Of a stretch of 64,000 bases of DNA, positions 1 through 63,690 are shown one piece after another; position 1 is the first letter of the stretch, and every line of letters starts with the position of its first letter. The notes under the pieces were generated by a model. That model was given only the letters and a program-made list of their open reading frames with translations, was not told the DNA's origin and searched no databases. A program made the translations under genes and the position numbers. Source of the DNA: Mixophyes australis (lineage: Eukaryota; Chordata; Amphibia; Anura; Limnodynastidae); the NCBI GenBank assembly GCA_036250195.1, contig JAVHZZ010000010.1, positions 79,343,257 through 79,407,256 on the forward strand, read 5' to 3'.

Positions 1-457
1 CCTTAGTGTCGTCATGTGAGGCGGGTGATGAAGGTAATCTGAAAGCCACAGACAATGTCTCATAGTGGAAGTAGCACAGTCCTCCGTTAGCACAACTATG
101 TAAGTATAGAAGCCTAGGGAGTTAATGTAAGGCTCTTATCAACTGAAGCTGGATGATTATGGTGTTAAATACTCTTTATATGAAACATAGATCATATATC
201 CAATTTGCTGCACCTTATGATGGGAGGAGCAGGCCACACATAGGCAGATCAAATCATTCTATGTAGATCTTAGTGATTTTATTGGTTTCTGTTGAATTCA
301 TGGAATGTAGTTTGTATACTGATTAAACCCTACAGAATAACTGCCTCCAATGTGAACACTTTTAACTGAATTTCATCCATATTTTAACTCAATATGTAAA
401 AATTTCAGAACTGTAGAGTTATACTTTCAACGCTAAACAACATATTCTTTCTCACAG
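1..457 (+). other. Intron of the mucin gene (no feature seen)
   Basis: AT-rich unique-looking DNA left of the first visible exon. I see no exon, no long ORF and no recognisable repeat. It should be the intron separating the two halves of VWD2. Confidence 0.6.
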
Positions 458-52081
<51,624 letters not shown>

Positions 52082-52092
52082 GTGGGATATAT

Positions 52093-52498
52093 TATACAAG
52101 TTAACCCGTGCATGATACTCATGCATTCTAGTCAAATCAAGCTACTTAAGGTGTTAAAAAGGTTCTTGTCATGCATTTGGGCCTAGCCCAGGCCTGCTCA
52201 GGGGGAGAGCGTTACTTCCCGACGCAAGCGCCTTTTTTTAACGTGGTTTTGTCCACATGTCACCACCTCATCATTTTTCTCCATCACCTCATCCTTCATC
52301 TTCATCGCCACATCCTTCATCAAGCTACTTAAGGTGTTAAAAACTCCCCACTGTCACCCCCGGCAGCCACCAACCACTCCCAACTGTCACTTCTCCTTCA
52401 AGAAAGATATAGGTCAGTGTATAACTCTGCCCAGCAGGTGGCACTGCAGCTTCGTTGTTTTTTTTCCACACACGCCACTAGGCTTATATATATTAGAT
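52093..52498 (+). mobile_element. Interspersed repeat (TATACAAGTTAACCCG family), copy 1
   Basis: Starts TATACAAGTTAACCCGTGCA and contains CAAGCTACTTAAGGTGTTAA twice (near 52138 and 52321), then CCCAGCAGGTGGCACTGCAG and a right end CACTAGGCTTATATATATTAG. A second copy is at 53975. The class is unknown to me. It begins 11 bp after the splice donor of the cystine-knot exon. Confidence 0.7.
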
Positions 52499-52887
52499 AA
52501 GTCCAGCTATATTTTAAAGGATACCAAAATAACAGATAAACTTTATAGCAGGCTTGAGTAAACTGTAGCTGAAAGTGTATGCTAGGATTCATAGTTCTAC
52601 AACACCCATAGGCCACAGGGTTTCCAGGCCTGCTATCGAGCAATTGTTAGGAGGTCAATGGTTTACAAATGTGTCACATAAAAATGTACAAGTCATCAAT
52701 GTTAATAATAATAATCAGAAGTGCTAGTAATGGGGATTAGTAATGACTGTGGGCCTGTAAAAAATAATTAGCAGGAACAGAGTTACCCATAAACCTAAAA
52801 TTAATCAAGTTAGGCATTGAAAGAAATACATTTTAGGAATGTCCCTGGTGTTTAATGGTTAGATGATATATACAATATAATAACATG

Positions 52888-53627
52888 CACCAATCAGCTG
52901 CAACATTAAAACCACTGACTAGTGAGCTAAATACGACCAATTATTTGACTACAAATGCAACTGTCAAAGGGTGGGATATATTAGGAAGCAAGTGAACAGT
53001 CATTTTTTGAAGTTGATGTGTTGGAAGCAGGAATAATGGGCAAACGTAAGAATCTGAGTGACTTTGATAAGGGACAAATTGTGATGGCTAGACAACTGGG
53101 TCAGAGAATCTCCAAAATGGCAGGTCTTGTGGGGTGTGCCGGTATGCAGTAGTTAGTATCTACTAAAAGTGGGCCAAGGAAGAACTGTGTCATGGGTGCC
53201 TAAGGCTCATTTATGCATGTGGGAAGCAAAGGCTAACCTCTCTGGTCCAATCCCACAAAAGAGCTACTATAGCACAAAATGCTGAAAAAGTTCATACTGA
53301 CTATGATAGAAATGTGTCAGAACACACAGTGCATTGCAGCTCTCTGCATATGGGAATGCAAAGCCACAGTCCATTATCAGCCCTGTCCATCGTCTAACGC
53401 ACCTACAATGGTCACGTGAGCGCCAGAATTGAACCATTGAGCCATGGAAGAACGTGGCCTAGTCTGATGAAACATGTTTCCTTTTACATCATGTGTACGG
53501 CCAGGTGTGTGTGCGACATTTACCTGGGGAAAAGATGGCACTGGGATGCACTATGGGAAGACAGTAAACCAGTAGAGGCAGTGTAATGCTCTGGGCAATG
53601 TTCTGATGGAAAACCTTAGGTCCTGGC
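52888..53627 (+). pseudogene. Tc1-like transposon, 5' half with broken transposase
   Basis: Left end ACCAATCAGCTGCAACATTA is a Tc1-type inverted repeat. An ATG at 53036 opens [20 protein letters not shown], the typical N-terminal helix-turn-helix region, then stops and frameshifts follow. Near 53583 a piece resembling Tc1 'MLW-MF-W--LGP' is seen, and similarity ends at about 53627, in the middle of the transposase. Inactive relic. Confidence 0.75.
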
Positions 53628-53974
53628 TAGAGATGAAGGGTTTGGATTCAAACAAATCCGACAAATTTTAATTTTGGGGTTCTGAGTTTAACGGAGCAAT
53701 GACTAGGTTTCGCTTGCCAAATTCAGATCTGAAAAGAAGAAAAAGATAATTTCCGGTAATATGACGGATTTTGCGAGTTTTGGATCAATATCTTTTATAT
53801 ATAGCATGTGGGTAGGAGATTGGCTGCAATTCTGTGCTAAAAAATCACATGGAAAGGGTTGGACAGGGTGAAAGAAACCATTTAAATTGCAATTGCTGTG
53901 ATTTTACTGCAGTTTATTTAGAAATCAGTCTGCTAGAATTGTGTGATGATCAAGTGAGTGTCAGAAGGTTATAG

Positions 53975-54361
53975 TATACAAGTTAACCCGTGCATGTTAC
54001 TCGTGCATTCTAGTCAAATCAAGCTACTTAAGGTGTTAAAAAGGTTCATGTCATGCATTTGGGCCATAGCCCAGGCCTCAACCACCAACCACTCCCAACT
54101 GTCACTTCTCCTTCAAGAAATATATATATATATATTTTAAATCTTTATAAACACTTTTAACAATTAACAAATGAAATTAACAAATTAAAAACATCTTAGT
54201 ATACCAAATTTCAGCCTTTTCTGAATTTTTTTTTCCACGCACACTAAGAATTTAGTAGGTCAGTGTATAACTCCGCCCAGCAGGTGGCGCTGCAGCTTGG
54301 TTTTATTTTTTCCACACACAGACAGACTAACACATGCCACTAGACATTTATATTATAGATT
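53975..54361 (+). mobile_element. Interspersed repeat (TATACAAGTTAACCCG family), copy 2
   Basis: Same start TATACAAGTTAACCCGTGCA, AGCTACTTAAGGTGTTAAAA and CAGCAGGTGGCGCTGCAGC as the copy at 52093, with an AT tract (54119-54136) in the middle. It sits inside the large hAT relic. Confidence 0.7.
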
Positions 54362-54399
54362 CTAGTATGTATAGTGTAGATATCTGAACTATTTAGTGG

Positions 54400-54960
54400 A
54401 GAAAAAGCAGGTACTGTGTTCCTCTGAGCAGCACATCCCAAAAACAAATATGTTTTGATTTTAAAATCCCACAAGCTGTAGTGAGGGGTAGTATCAAAAA
54501 TATCTGAAGTATTTAGTGGGCCAAAAACAGGGTGCCCCTTGACTCTGAGCAGTACACCCCAAACACAAATAGATTTCTTGCTTTTAAAATCCCAAATGTT
54601 TCAATTTGAAAGCACTTGTGTGAGGGGCAGTATCAGGGACATCTATAGTAAGCTGCCAATAAACAGGGTGTTCTTTGACTGCAATCAGCACACCCCCCCA
54701 AAAAATATATATATATTTCTTGCTTTTAAAATCCCAAGTGCTTCAATCTGAAAGCAATTATGTGAGGGACATTATCAGTGACATCTTTAGAAAGCTGCCA
54801 AAAACAGGGTGTTCTTTGACACTGAGCAGCACACCCCAAAGAAATCAAACACATTTCTTGTTTTTAAAGTCCCAAAAGTTTCAATCTGAAGTAATCGTGT
54901 GAAGGGCAGTTTAAGTGAAATTTTTAGTAGTAACAGGACAAAAAACAGGGTGCTTTTTGA
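54400..54960 (+). repeat. Diverged tandem repeat, about 4.5 units of 115-142 bp
   Basis: Unit landmarks recur: CTGAGCAGCACACCCC (54425, 54545, 54680, 54820), TTGCTTTTAAAATCCCAA, TTCAATCTGAAAGCA and GTGTGAGGGGCAGTATCAG, then ACAGGGTGTTCTTTGAC. Similar sequence at 1290-1390 marks the other relic of the family. Confidence 0.8.
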
Positions 54961-55149
54961 GATGCACTCATTATAAATATAAAAAAAAAATTATGAACCG
55001 ATTGTCTAAATTTGAATTGTATTGTGGAGCAGTGTCCGAAGAATTGTTAGATAGCATTCCCTCCTTTCATTATTTCATTGGCTTTTCCCTTGGTGTGGTG
55101 ACAGTTACAAGTAGCTCCATCTTAAGTAGCATTAATCTTCATGTCAACC

Positions 55150-57720
55150 ATGGATCAGTCTACAGATCAGGAAGATCCCAATACCAGTACTGGCAGTAGC
55201 AGTAATTTTTCTAGCTCTACTAATAAAAAGGGTCATGCGGGAAGAAAGTATAAGAAACCATGCTCAAAATCCAAACACAGTTTGTCAATCTCAAAAAATC
55301 AGCTCTTGATGTAAGGATTAAGGGCAAAATTTCTGATGAAAGTGGTGATTTCTACAAAAAAAATAAAAATAGCTAAGAATCCATACAACACCCGCAGTTT
55401 ACAAGAAAAGGCTCAGACCATGACCACTTATTACTAGTAGGGGTCCTGCTACTGCTGGGACATGTACTAGAATGCCCATTGCAAAAGAGAGTGCCCAACA
55501 CGGTAATGCATCTTCCTTAACTTCTCATGCATCACCTACTTGCTCAGGGTGTAGGTCTGTTACTACCAACATAGTCTTATCAGTGCATGAAAAGTACACT
55601 GAACCTGAAGAATAACTTGGGCAGTCACAGAATCCTGAGGAGAGTCTAGGGGTATTCATGCGTACTATGCGTAAGTCTGACATTTCAGATTATGACACTG
55701 TAATTATACTGTGTCAGAATTATACCTTCCTATTTCTCGATCATTTAGAAATGTACAGATAAGTAGTAATGACAATGATTTAGACATAGAACTTGAGAAT
55801 GTTACTTTGGAACTTGCAAATGTGCAAAAGGATGAGGGGGATAATTGTAGATCTTAAAATTAATGTGTTGTATTCAAACAAGATAATGAGGAGGAGGATG
55901 ATGATGATTGTGTTGACGTAAGTCAGTCAACAGTGGTGCCACCTCATGCCCATGATAAACTTATTGTCATGTCAGGGCATAAGACTAGAAAAGCTCCTCT
56001 TTTGTTTGGAAATATATTTATGCCAACCTAGACAATATTTGTCGCGGCATCAGTGGCCTTTGTGATGCCACATTAAGTAGAGGTAGGGACATTGATCATC
56101 TAGGCACCTACTCCCTGTTATCTTGTTTGCAGCAAGTTCATATAAGTAGTTTTTCAAAAGGTTGGAAATTAATTGTCTATAGTAGCAAGTAGCCCAGCAT
56201 CAGCTAGCAGCCGAATGGATGGACACTTCATGTAATCTTCACCATCAACACCTTAAACATTAACCTCCTCCTTATTAATACGTTGTCCAGCATCCAATCT
56301 TCTAATGCCAACAGACTCCCCTAATACAATCCATGATACTCAAGAGGCATCCTTGCACTCTACAGAAGAGTAAGCATAAATTTAAACAATGAATGTCTAT
56401 GAAGCAAGGAGTTGGAAGCGGAACCATGTATTACAGTCAGCATCCTGTTGCACAGCTGATCACTAAAGCCCTGACAGCTTTTATAGCATTGGATGTGCTT
56501 CCAATTTCCTCCATCAATGCATCAGGTTTTTGCAGATTAGTTGAGATCATGTGTCCACTTTACCAAATTCCATCTCTATTCCATTTCAACAGCATTACTA
56601 CTGGGTGAATTTCAAAACCTACCATGCTTCGCACACACAATCAACTTGGTGTGCAGAATTTCTTAAAAAATGAGAGGTCGGTGCAGGAGATGCTATTCGT
56701 GTCCCAAAAAAATTATTTGTATTTCCACATTTAGTGACTGCATATAGAGCATTGCAGCAGCTGCAAAAAAAAAAAATATGACATGCCAACAACTGGAGGA
56801 ATATGTAGCAACAAAGTGGAATTCCACACTTTATATGCTTCAGCGACTAGAGCAACAGCAACTAGTCATCAAGACCTTACCTTAATTCAGCACACTGGAG
56901 AATATTTTCAGTTGTATGCAAGATACTGAAAAAACATTTGAAATTATAACTAATTAAGTCAGTTCAGACACTGCCAGCCTGAGTCAAGGCATACCCCTAA
57001 ATCAAACTACTGGAAAAGCAGCTGGAGAAGCTGAAGGAGGAGATGAAACTTTCCTGCAAAGTATGTAGTCCTTGTAGATCAAGTCCTTTATTCACATTGC
57101 CAGGACCCAAGGGATTGCAGCATCTTGAAATCGGATCACTACATTTTGGCAACCATGCCTGATCCCAGGCTTAAGTCATATGTAATGTCTTTCTTTCCAA
57201 CTGAAACAAATCTTCAAAGATGCAAACAGCTCCTTGTGACCAAGCTGTTGGCTCAAGTCGCACATGACATGTCTTCTGCTTCAGCTTCTCCTACAAATAC
57301 TACTGCCAGAAAAAAACTTCCCTTTTCTAAAGGTCACACTGATGATAAGATTACACAGCACACCAATGTGAAAGGTTATTATGACATTTGGTTAGGCTTA
57401 AGAAAAAATGTCCCAATATATTGACACCTCTGCCATGTCTCAGTCTGATAATCCTTGTATTAGTAGAATGGAGAAGGATGACTTCAATTATAATGTAGAA
57501 ATTAGCATCTTAGAGAGTCCCTTTGAATTCCTTGAAGAAAAAAAGGCAATTTGAAACCCCTAGTACATACTAGCTATCATGTACTTAAGGCTACCCAGTC
57601 TCCAGGGTGTACCTTGAAAGACTGTTTAGCACAGCTGGGAACATTGTGAGTGATCGTCGAAGAAGAATACTTTCCAAAAAAACTGTAATTCAGGATGATG
57701 ACGACTGTTAGAAAAATTCC
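55150..57720 (+). pseudogene. ZBED-type hAT transposase relic
   Basis: Broken by many stops, yet ordered fragments remain: QHPVAQLITKALTAFIALDV with following LPISSINASGFCRLVE (56438-56540), which matches the start of the ZBED/hAT catalytic region; ILATMPDPRLKSY (57143-57183), matching the 'LDPR(F/Y)K' motif; and RLFSTAGNIVSDRRRRILS (57620-57680), the C-terminal hAT dimerisation motif. Acidic and Ser-rich stretches upstream (55540-55950) fit the family's N-terminal spacer. No functional product is possible. Confidence 0.8.
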
Positions 57721-57942
57721 CATTAGTAATTTGTTAAAATCTCTTTCTATTCTCCAATTCATCAATTAATAACTTAATTGTTAATTTTTTGTGGGGGCCC
57801 AAACAAATCAAGCATTTGGGCCACAAAAGTGGCAGTCCCTGTTGCTGAATTGCTTGGTTTGTAAAGCTCTGTATGCCTTTTTTAACATATGGATGGGTGT
57901 ATGACCCCAAGGACAATTCCATCTTGAACTATCATAGCCTTG

Positions 57943-59392
57943 TGTCACACGACGGTACCATAAACAGGAACCGGCGCTGTTACTTTACTCTTGTAAGTGG
58001 TGATTGAACTTACTACTTGGCTCTGAGACATCACTTTTACACATGTGTTCCTTGCTACCTTGTCTTGGACCTTCTTCCTATTCTCATTGGTTCTGGAGTA
58101 TTATTTAAACCTCCCATGGTTCTCTGTTCTTTGCCTGTTCTTCGTATTACTCACTCAGTACTAGATTTGGCTTCCATAGGTCTGACCTATTATTCGTTGA
58201 TCACCTGGATTCAGCTGTACTCTTCACTGCTACTGTTTGTTTCATCTGGACTCGTTATAGTAACTGGACTTCTCTCTGCTGCTAACTCGCATGGTGAACT
58301 ATTATTGTGAACTATATGCTACACCTGTGTTCATTGCCACAGCTCAAGTTTCTCATTCCTGTCCGGCTGGCTCAATACCGCTATTACTTCACTGTCGGAT
58401 CTGCTGCCGAGTTACCTGTCACCTGTAGTTCCACACACGGCTCAGCTGAACTTCACTCTGCTGCTAAACCTGCATGGTGAGCTTTTACCGTGAACTACTT
58501 GCTACACCTGTGTTCACTATCGCAGCTCAAGTTCCTCATTCCTGCCCGGCTGGCTCAACATCACTATTGCTTCTCTATTGGATCTACTGTTGAGTTACCT
58601 GTCCCCTGTAGTTCCACACACGGCTCAGCTATACTCCACTCCTCTGCTACTTCTAGGTAATGAACTGTTTGATGTACTTGTCTTCATCTCTGCAACTTGG
58701 GTTAGTTATCTGTAGATCAACGAGTTCCACGCCTTTGCCTTTTCTACAATGGGAATTACCGCTATGCCAGTGACTCACCTGCTACTTTTAATCATCTTCG
58801 TTTATGGATCAGCTAGTTCTATATTATCATTCTGTTTGGACTGTTGCTGTATCAGTGATTCGCCTTTATCTGCCGTGAGTTACTATATTGGATCTAGCAT
58901 TTTCCCTCCTATCATCTCCAGCGTTGAACTATTGCTCTACTCACTCCCTGCAGTTGTCAAGGGTTGCCAACTATGAAGTAACGTGTTGAGACTCATCATT
59001 TCATCCTGACCAACTTGCCATGTGTTCAGCCTCTGCCGTTATCCCAAGTTATCTTATCATTCAATTATACCAATATCCATTACTACCACTCCGCAGTACC
59101 TCCTAGTCTACAGTTGCTATTCCTTAGTATTGCTCTTGCCTGTGATGCCTGTCAGCTATGAACTTTTAATTTGTGTATTTGAATCCTCTTTTTATCCATT
59201 GTGTCTAAACCTCCACTACCATCTGCCACTACCCGTTTGGGAGACCGCGACCTGTGGGACAGGAGCTGCGAAGCCCATATTCCCTTGCAGGGATCACTGG
59301 TGAAGACCTCCTACCCGTTGGACTCTGCACTCCTGGGCGAGTTCCATCTCGGCAGAGACAAGGGATCTACTAATTCATTCAGAGTCATGACA
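57943..59392 (+). mobile_element. Solo LTR, 1,450 bp, with 5-bp duplication
   Basis: Begins TGTCACACGACGG and ends GAGTCATGACA, so the ends are TGTCA...TGACA. Flanks CCTTG (57938-57942) and CATTG (59393-59397) fit a 5-bp duplication with one change. The surrounding hAT repeat units show the uninterrupted form (CTTGGTCTATCATCTTG near 60189). A TATA-like TATTATTTAAACC lies near 58100. An internal duplication of about 190 bp occurs at 58305-58630 (ACCTGTGTTCA, CGGCTGGCTCAA, TTCCACACACGGCTCAGCT twice). Confidence 0.75.
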
Positions 59393-59477
59393 CATTGGTC
59401 TATCATCTTGAATAAAATGCTTTGTAGTTGACAGCTAGATATTAATTTGGTTGACATTCAGAAAGTTGACAACATTA

Positions 59478-59810
59478 GGGGCTTGATTCATTAAGGATCT
59501 TAACTTAAGAAACTTCTTATTTAAGTCTCCTGGACAAAACCATGTTACAATGCAAGGGGTTCAAATTAGAATTCTGTTTTGCACATACGTTAAATACTGT
59601 CTGTTTTTCATGTAGCACACAAATATCAACTTTAAATTTCAGTGTACAAATAAGCTATCAAGTATTTGGGTGCTACATGAAAAAACAGTCAGTATTGAAC
59701 GTATGTACAAAACAGAATACTAATTTGCACCCCTTGCATTGTAACATGGTTTTGTCCAGGAGACTTAAATAAGAAGTATATTAAGTTAAGATCCTTAATG
59801 AATCAGGCCC
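59478..59810. mobile_element. TA-flanked fold-back MITE, copy 6
   Basis: TA|GGGGCTTGATTCATTAAGGA to TCCTTAATGAATCAGGCCC|TA. The inverted halves CAAAACCATGTTACAATGC and complement are well preserved. It lies inside the hAT relic's 3' part. Confidence 0.87.
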
Positions 59811-60149
59811 TAGATCAACAATTCAGGTGTTGACAGTATTATATGGTTAGTGTTAGAGTTACATTTAGGGATATGTTTAGGGATAGGGATAGTAATAATG
59901 TTAGGGATATGGCCAGAGTTAGGGTTAGAAATAGGAATAGGGATAGGGTTAGAGTTAGGTATATTGTTTTCAACCTAATAATACTGTCTACATTTGAAAT
60001 GTCAACCAAATAATGCTGTCTATATTTCAATTGTTGTCCTAATACTGTCATTATTGTTGACTTTTCAACCCTGTTGATATTAGGGTATTCACCATATAAA
60101 TGTCAATCATATAACTGTTGAACATATGTATCACTCCCAGTGGAAGGTC

Positions 60150-61210
60150 CCAAGGACAATTCCATCTTGCTACATTTAACATTACAGTCTTGGTCTATCA
60201 TCTTGTGTAAAAATCTACTTATGCCACTGCTGTCCGTCTAATGAGCTCTGATACTGCCACTGTTGTCCCTCCCCAAAGTGTTGCTGCTGTCCCTCTCCAA
60301 TGTGTCACTGCTGTCCCTCATCAATGTGCACACATGCTGCCTTACGGTAGCCTACTTAGTGCATCTTCTTTTCTAAAATGACAATTTAATAGATCTATAC
60401 ACATGAGGATGATGATAAAGTTGATGATATTGTCACCTTTGAGGAAGATGACCACTGTTAGTGAAATGCCCATTAGTAATTTTTTAAAATCCCTATCTAT
60501 TCTCCAGTTTAACAAACAACAACCAAAATGTTTGCTTTTTGGGGGGCCCCAAATAATTGAATTACTTCAGCCACCAAAGCGGTAGTTCCTGTCGCTGAAG
60601 TGATTTTTTTGTTAAACTATGCATGTCTTTGTTTACATATGGGTGGATGTGTGATTTCAAGGATAATTCCATCTTGCACTATTTTACATTATGTCCTTGG
60701 TCTATCATCTTGTGTAAAATGTCTACTGATGTCAGTGTCCATCTAATCACCTTTAAGAATATTGACTTCACTTTCCATGATGCATGCTGTCTAATGCTAA
60801 AAATATTCTCTCCATTTTTATTCTTGGTGCAGCCCACATTTGTCTATCTCTTTGTTTAAATGTCTACTGATGCCGCTGTCCGTCTAATGACCTCTGAATA
60901 TTATTGCCTCTTCACTTTCTATTATGCATGCTGTCTAATGTTATATATTTAGTGTCTGTGATCTTCTCTCAACATTTTCCTTCTGGGTACAGCCTAACTT
61001 CTTCTATTTACATGTCTACATGTCTACTGATGCCGCTGTCTGTCTAATGACCTCTGATTACTGTCTCTTAACATTCCATGATTCATGCTGTTCAATGTTA
61101 AAAATATATTTACTTGTCTAAATGTCTATTGTTGCTGCTTTCCATTTGATGACTGCTTCTTCACTTTCCATGATGCATGATGTCTGACATTAAAAATGTT
61201 GTGGTCCGAA
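60150..61210 (+). repeat. Diverged repeats in the 3' part of the hAT relic
   Basis: The phrases CAAGGACAATTCCATCTTG (60151, near 60658), TTGGTCTATCATCTTGTGTA (60190, 60699), TGTCTACTGATGCCGCTGTC (near 60720, 60859, 61013) and TCTAATGACCTCTGA recur, as does the block at 60400-60700 matching 57690-57940. This is a series of old, irregular duplications. Confidence 0.7.
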
Positions 61211-61469
61211 CTCTAAACAGTGAGAGTCCCATATTTTTGGGCCATACATATATGTGTTTTTAAATTGAGAGCTAACTTACCAAAGAGGTACCCCAGAAGC
61301 CTCCAAACAGCAATTCAGCGCCAGTACTCCCCCTCAGCTACTGACACCAACATGCCTCTCAGACAAATACAGAAGTGGAAGTTGCTCAATCAATTTATAG
61401 GCTAAAAGGGTGGTGTTATCCTAAAAGGAACAAACACACAGAAAATTCCCCCAGCACACTGCTATACCC

Positions 61470-61836
61470 AGCAAAAGACCGTGGAGTGATGGTAGTGGCC
61501 TTTTTCAGCAGGAAAATGCGCCCTGCCACACTGCAAAAATTGTTCAGGAGTGGTTTGAGGAACATGACAAAGAGTTCATGGCGTTGACTTGGCCTTCTAA
61601 TTCCCCAAACTACATCTGTGGGATGTGCTAGAAAACCAAGTCCAACCCATGGATGCCGCATCTTGCAACATCCACGACTGAAAGGATCTGCTGCTGCTGC
61701 TAACATCTTGGTGCCAGATAACACAGAAAACCTTCAGAGGTCCTGTGGAGTCCATGCCTCGACAGGTCAGAATTGTTATGCTGGCACGAGGGGGACCTAC
61801 ACAATATTAGACAGGTAGATTTAATGTTATGGCTGA
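61470..61836 (+). pseudogene. Tc1-like transposon, 3' half of transposase and right end
   Basis: Across shifting frames it carries the Tc1 order: FQQ(E)NAPCHTA-like (61503-61540), QEWFEEHDKEFMALTWPS-like (61541-61600), a WDVLE(N/K)QVQPMD-like piece (61622-61655) and a C-terminal stretch to TYTILDR. The right end TTTAATGTTATGGCTGATCC is the complement type of the left repeat at 52888. It resumes about where the 5' half at 53627 stops, so the two may be one split element. Confidence 0.75.
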
Positions 61837-62308
61837 TCCAAGTATGTCTAGTAGGGCTAGTTGTAGAAAAGCAATGTTCTGGACATCCCTAAAGAGGATG
61901 GTAAATTTATAATTCACAAATTGTTATCAACCAAAAATAAGATGTTCAAATATTAACTTCCTGTTAAACTCTTAATTGCACAACTGACAGCAATCTATAA
62001 TATGAGGACCGATACATCAACACATCATTCAGTTTACATACCGTTTATAAATAACACACAATCCAATTCAAAGATGCATCTCCTTATTCCCTCCGTATTG
62101 TCACGGGCACTAGGAGTCTTTACCCAGGGATCACCAGATGGTAGGCTTACCAGAGCAATGTAGATGGTAATAGCGTACTCTGGTAGCTGGGTGATCACGG
62201 AACATGAAATGATGGCCGATGAGATGCTCAGGAAAGTCTATGACTAGCAACACTGGTAATAATGAGGTAATAATACACAAGGAACTGTATGGACAAGGCA
62301 CGTGAAGG

Positions 62309-62575
62309 TAGTCAGTGGTCTGCGATAGCAAGTTGTACCACTGCTATAGTGAGGAGGAATGTCCAACAGAAACAAGGAGGTGATGAGAGTCAGCGGTCTG
62401 CGGGTAGCAAGTTGTACCGCTGTCTGAGTGAAGGAATGGAATCCAAGTGGAGGTATCCGGGTAGTCAGTGGTCTGCGGTAGCAAGTTGTACCACTGCTAT
62501 GTGAGAGGATAATGGAACAGGTGATACCGGAAACAGGGATCAGTGGTCTGACATCAGCAAGTTGTACCACTGAAT
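62309..62575 (+). repeat. Tandem repeat, about 65-80 bp unit, four copies
   Basis: TCAGTGGTCTGCG, AGCAAGTTGTACC and GCTATAGTGAGG-type segments recur at 62309, 62390, 62464 and 62540 with spacer changes. Part of the minus-strand LTR-like element. Confidence 0.8.
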
Positions 62576-63339
62576 ATATATGTGAGGAGGTGCACAAGGG
62601 AAGACTGCAACACAGGATATACACAGGCACCTTATACACGATCCACAGTAATATGCACAATATAGATATATATATATATATAAATGACTGAGCAGGTCTG
62701 CAATCTAGAAAGTCTCTTGAAGTAGTCCAGCACAATGATAACACAGTCAATGATAGCAATAGACTCAGCGGATAGCAGACTCCAGAGAGAACCAAACACA
62801 GTCCAGCAAGATATGCAATACACAGCACAGTCAATGAGAAGTATGCATACCGTGGTTCAGCAGTAGCAGTCAGATGGGAATGCAGCGGTACCTGAGCGGC
62901 TGGAGGCCGACTGGATAGGAAGTCCCTGGATAGGTGAGGCAGCGGTCTAGCAGGTGCAGAGCACAGGTGAGTAGACCAACAGGGACACGAATCCACAGGA
63001 GTCAGCAACACGTGGAACTGGACTCAGAAGGGACCCAGGAGAATGGAGATGATCCAGCAGAGGGTAGTAGATGAGATACAAATCCAATGCTGTCAGGAGG
63101 GTAGAGACCAGTGGAACACGTGAAGGCGTGGAGAGCGGATCAGCAGGAGATGGACGATAGCGCTGACCACAGCAGCAGGACTCAGCGGCACACGGAGGTA
63201 ACCAGTAGCAACCACAGGAACCAACAGCGATGGGATACAGAAGTGCAGCGCAGGCCAGGAGCTGTTGATCACGAAGTGTAGCAGATAGTAATGCAAGCGG
63301 CAGTCTCGAGGAAGTTACAACAGAGATGAGGTAAGTCTG

Positions 63340-63690
63340 CAGTGCACAGGGCAGCGGATAGGAATCAGCTGGCAGTCACGATGATGAACACCGGCGAGTT
63401 GCAAGCAGGAGACTGTAGTGCACGGAGGCAGTGGATAGTAATCAGCTGGCAGTCACGATGATGAACACAGGCGAGTTACCAGCAGGAGACTGTAGTGCAC
63501 GGAGGCAGCGGATAGGAATCAGCTGGCAGTCATGATGATGAACACAGGCGAGTTGCAAGCAGGAGACTGTAGTGCACGGAGGCAGCGGATAGGAATCAGC
63601 AAACAGACTTGATGAGAAGCAGGTGAGTGAAGTAAAAGCTGGAGTGCACGGAGGCAGCGGATAGGAATCAGCAAACAGTCACGATGATAC
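63340..63690 (+). repeat. Tandem repeat, about 84-bp unit, four copies
   Basis: AGTGCACGGAGGCAGCGGAT, AGGAATCAGC, GGCAGTCACGATGATGAACA and GGCGAGTTGCAAGCAGGAGA recur with small changes. The last copy is shortened. It belongs to the same LTR-like element. Confidence 0.85.

Larger units (their letters stand above)
53628..61210 (+). mobile_element. Large decayed hAT element with nested insertions
   Basis: The left end CTAGAGATGAAGGGTTTGG is of the hAT-like type seen at 17587 and 21319. The interior has tandem units (54400-54960), a transposase relic (about 55150-57720) and a repeated 3' part (57720-61210). It has been invaded by the repeat at 53975, the LTR at 57943 and the MITE at 59478. The right terminal repeat was not found, so the right limit is approximate. 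Confidence 0.55.

Noticed and set aside
58835..58860. Cys-Cys-Cys run as a possible missing cystine-knot exon
   Set aside because: It lies inside the solo LTR, has no matching splice sites or phase, and the flanking residues do not fit a CTCK domain.
59855..59965. Interstitial telomere-like sequence (TTAGGG-related)
   Set aside because: Only degenerate GTTAGGG/ATAGGG words occur, mixed with other sequence. More likely simple-sequence drift than a telomeric tract.
62244..63011. 255-codon minus-strand ORF
   Set aside because: Lies in the LTR-like repeat region and covers its tandem arrays. No recognisable domain; the composition matches the non-coding leader of the solo LTR at 57943.
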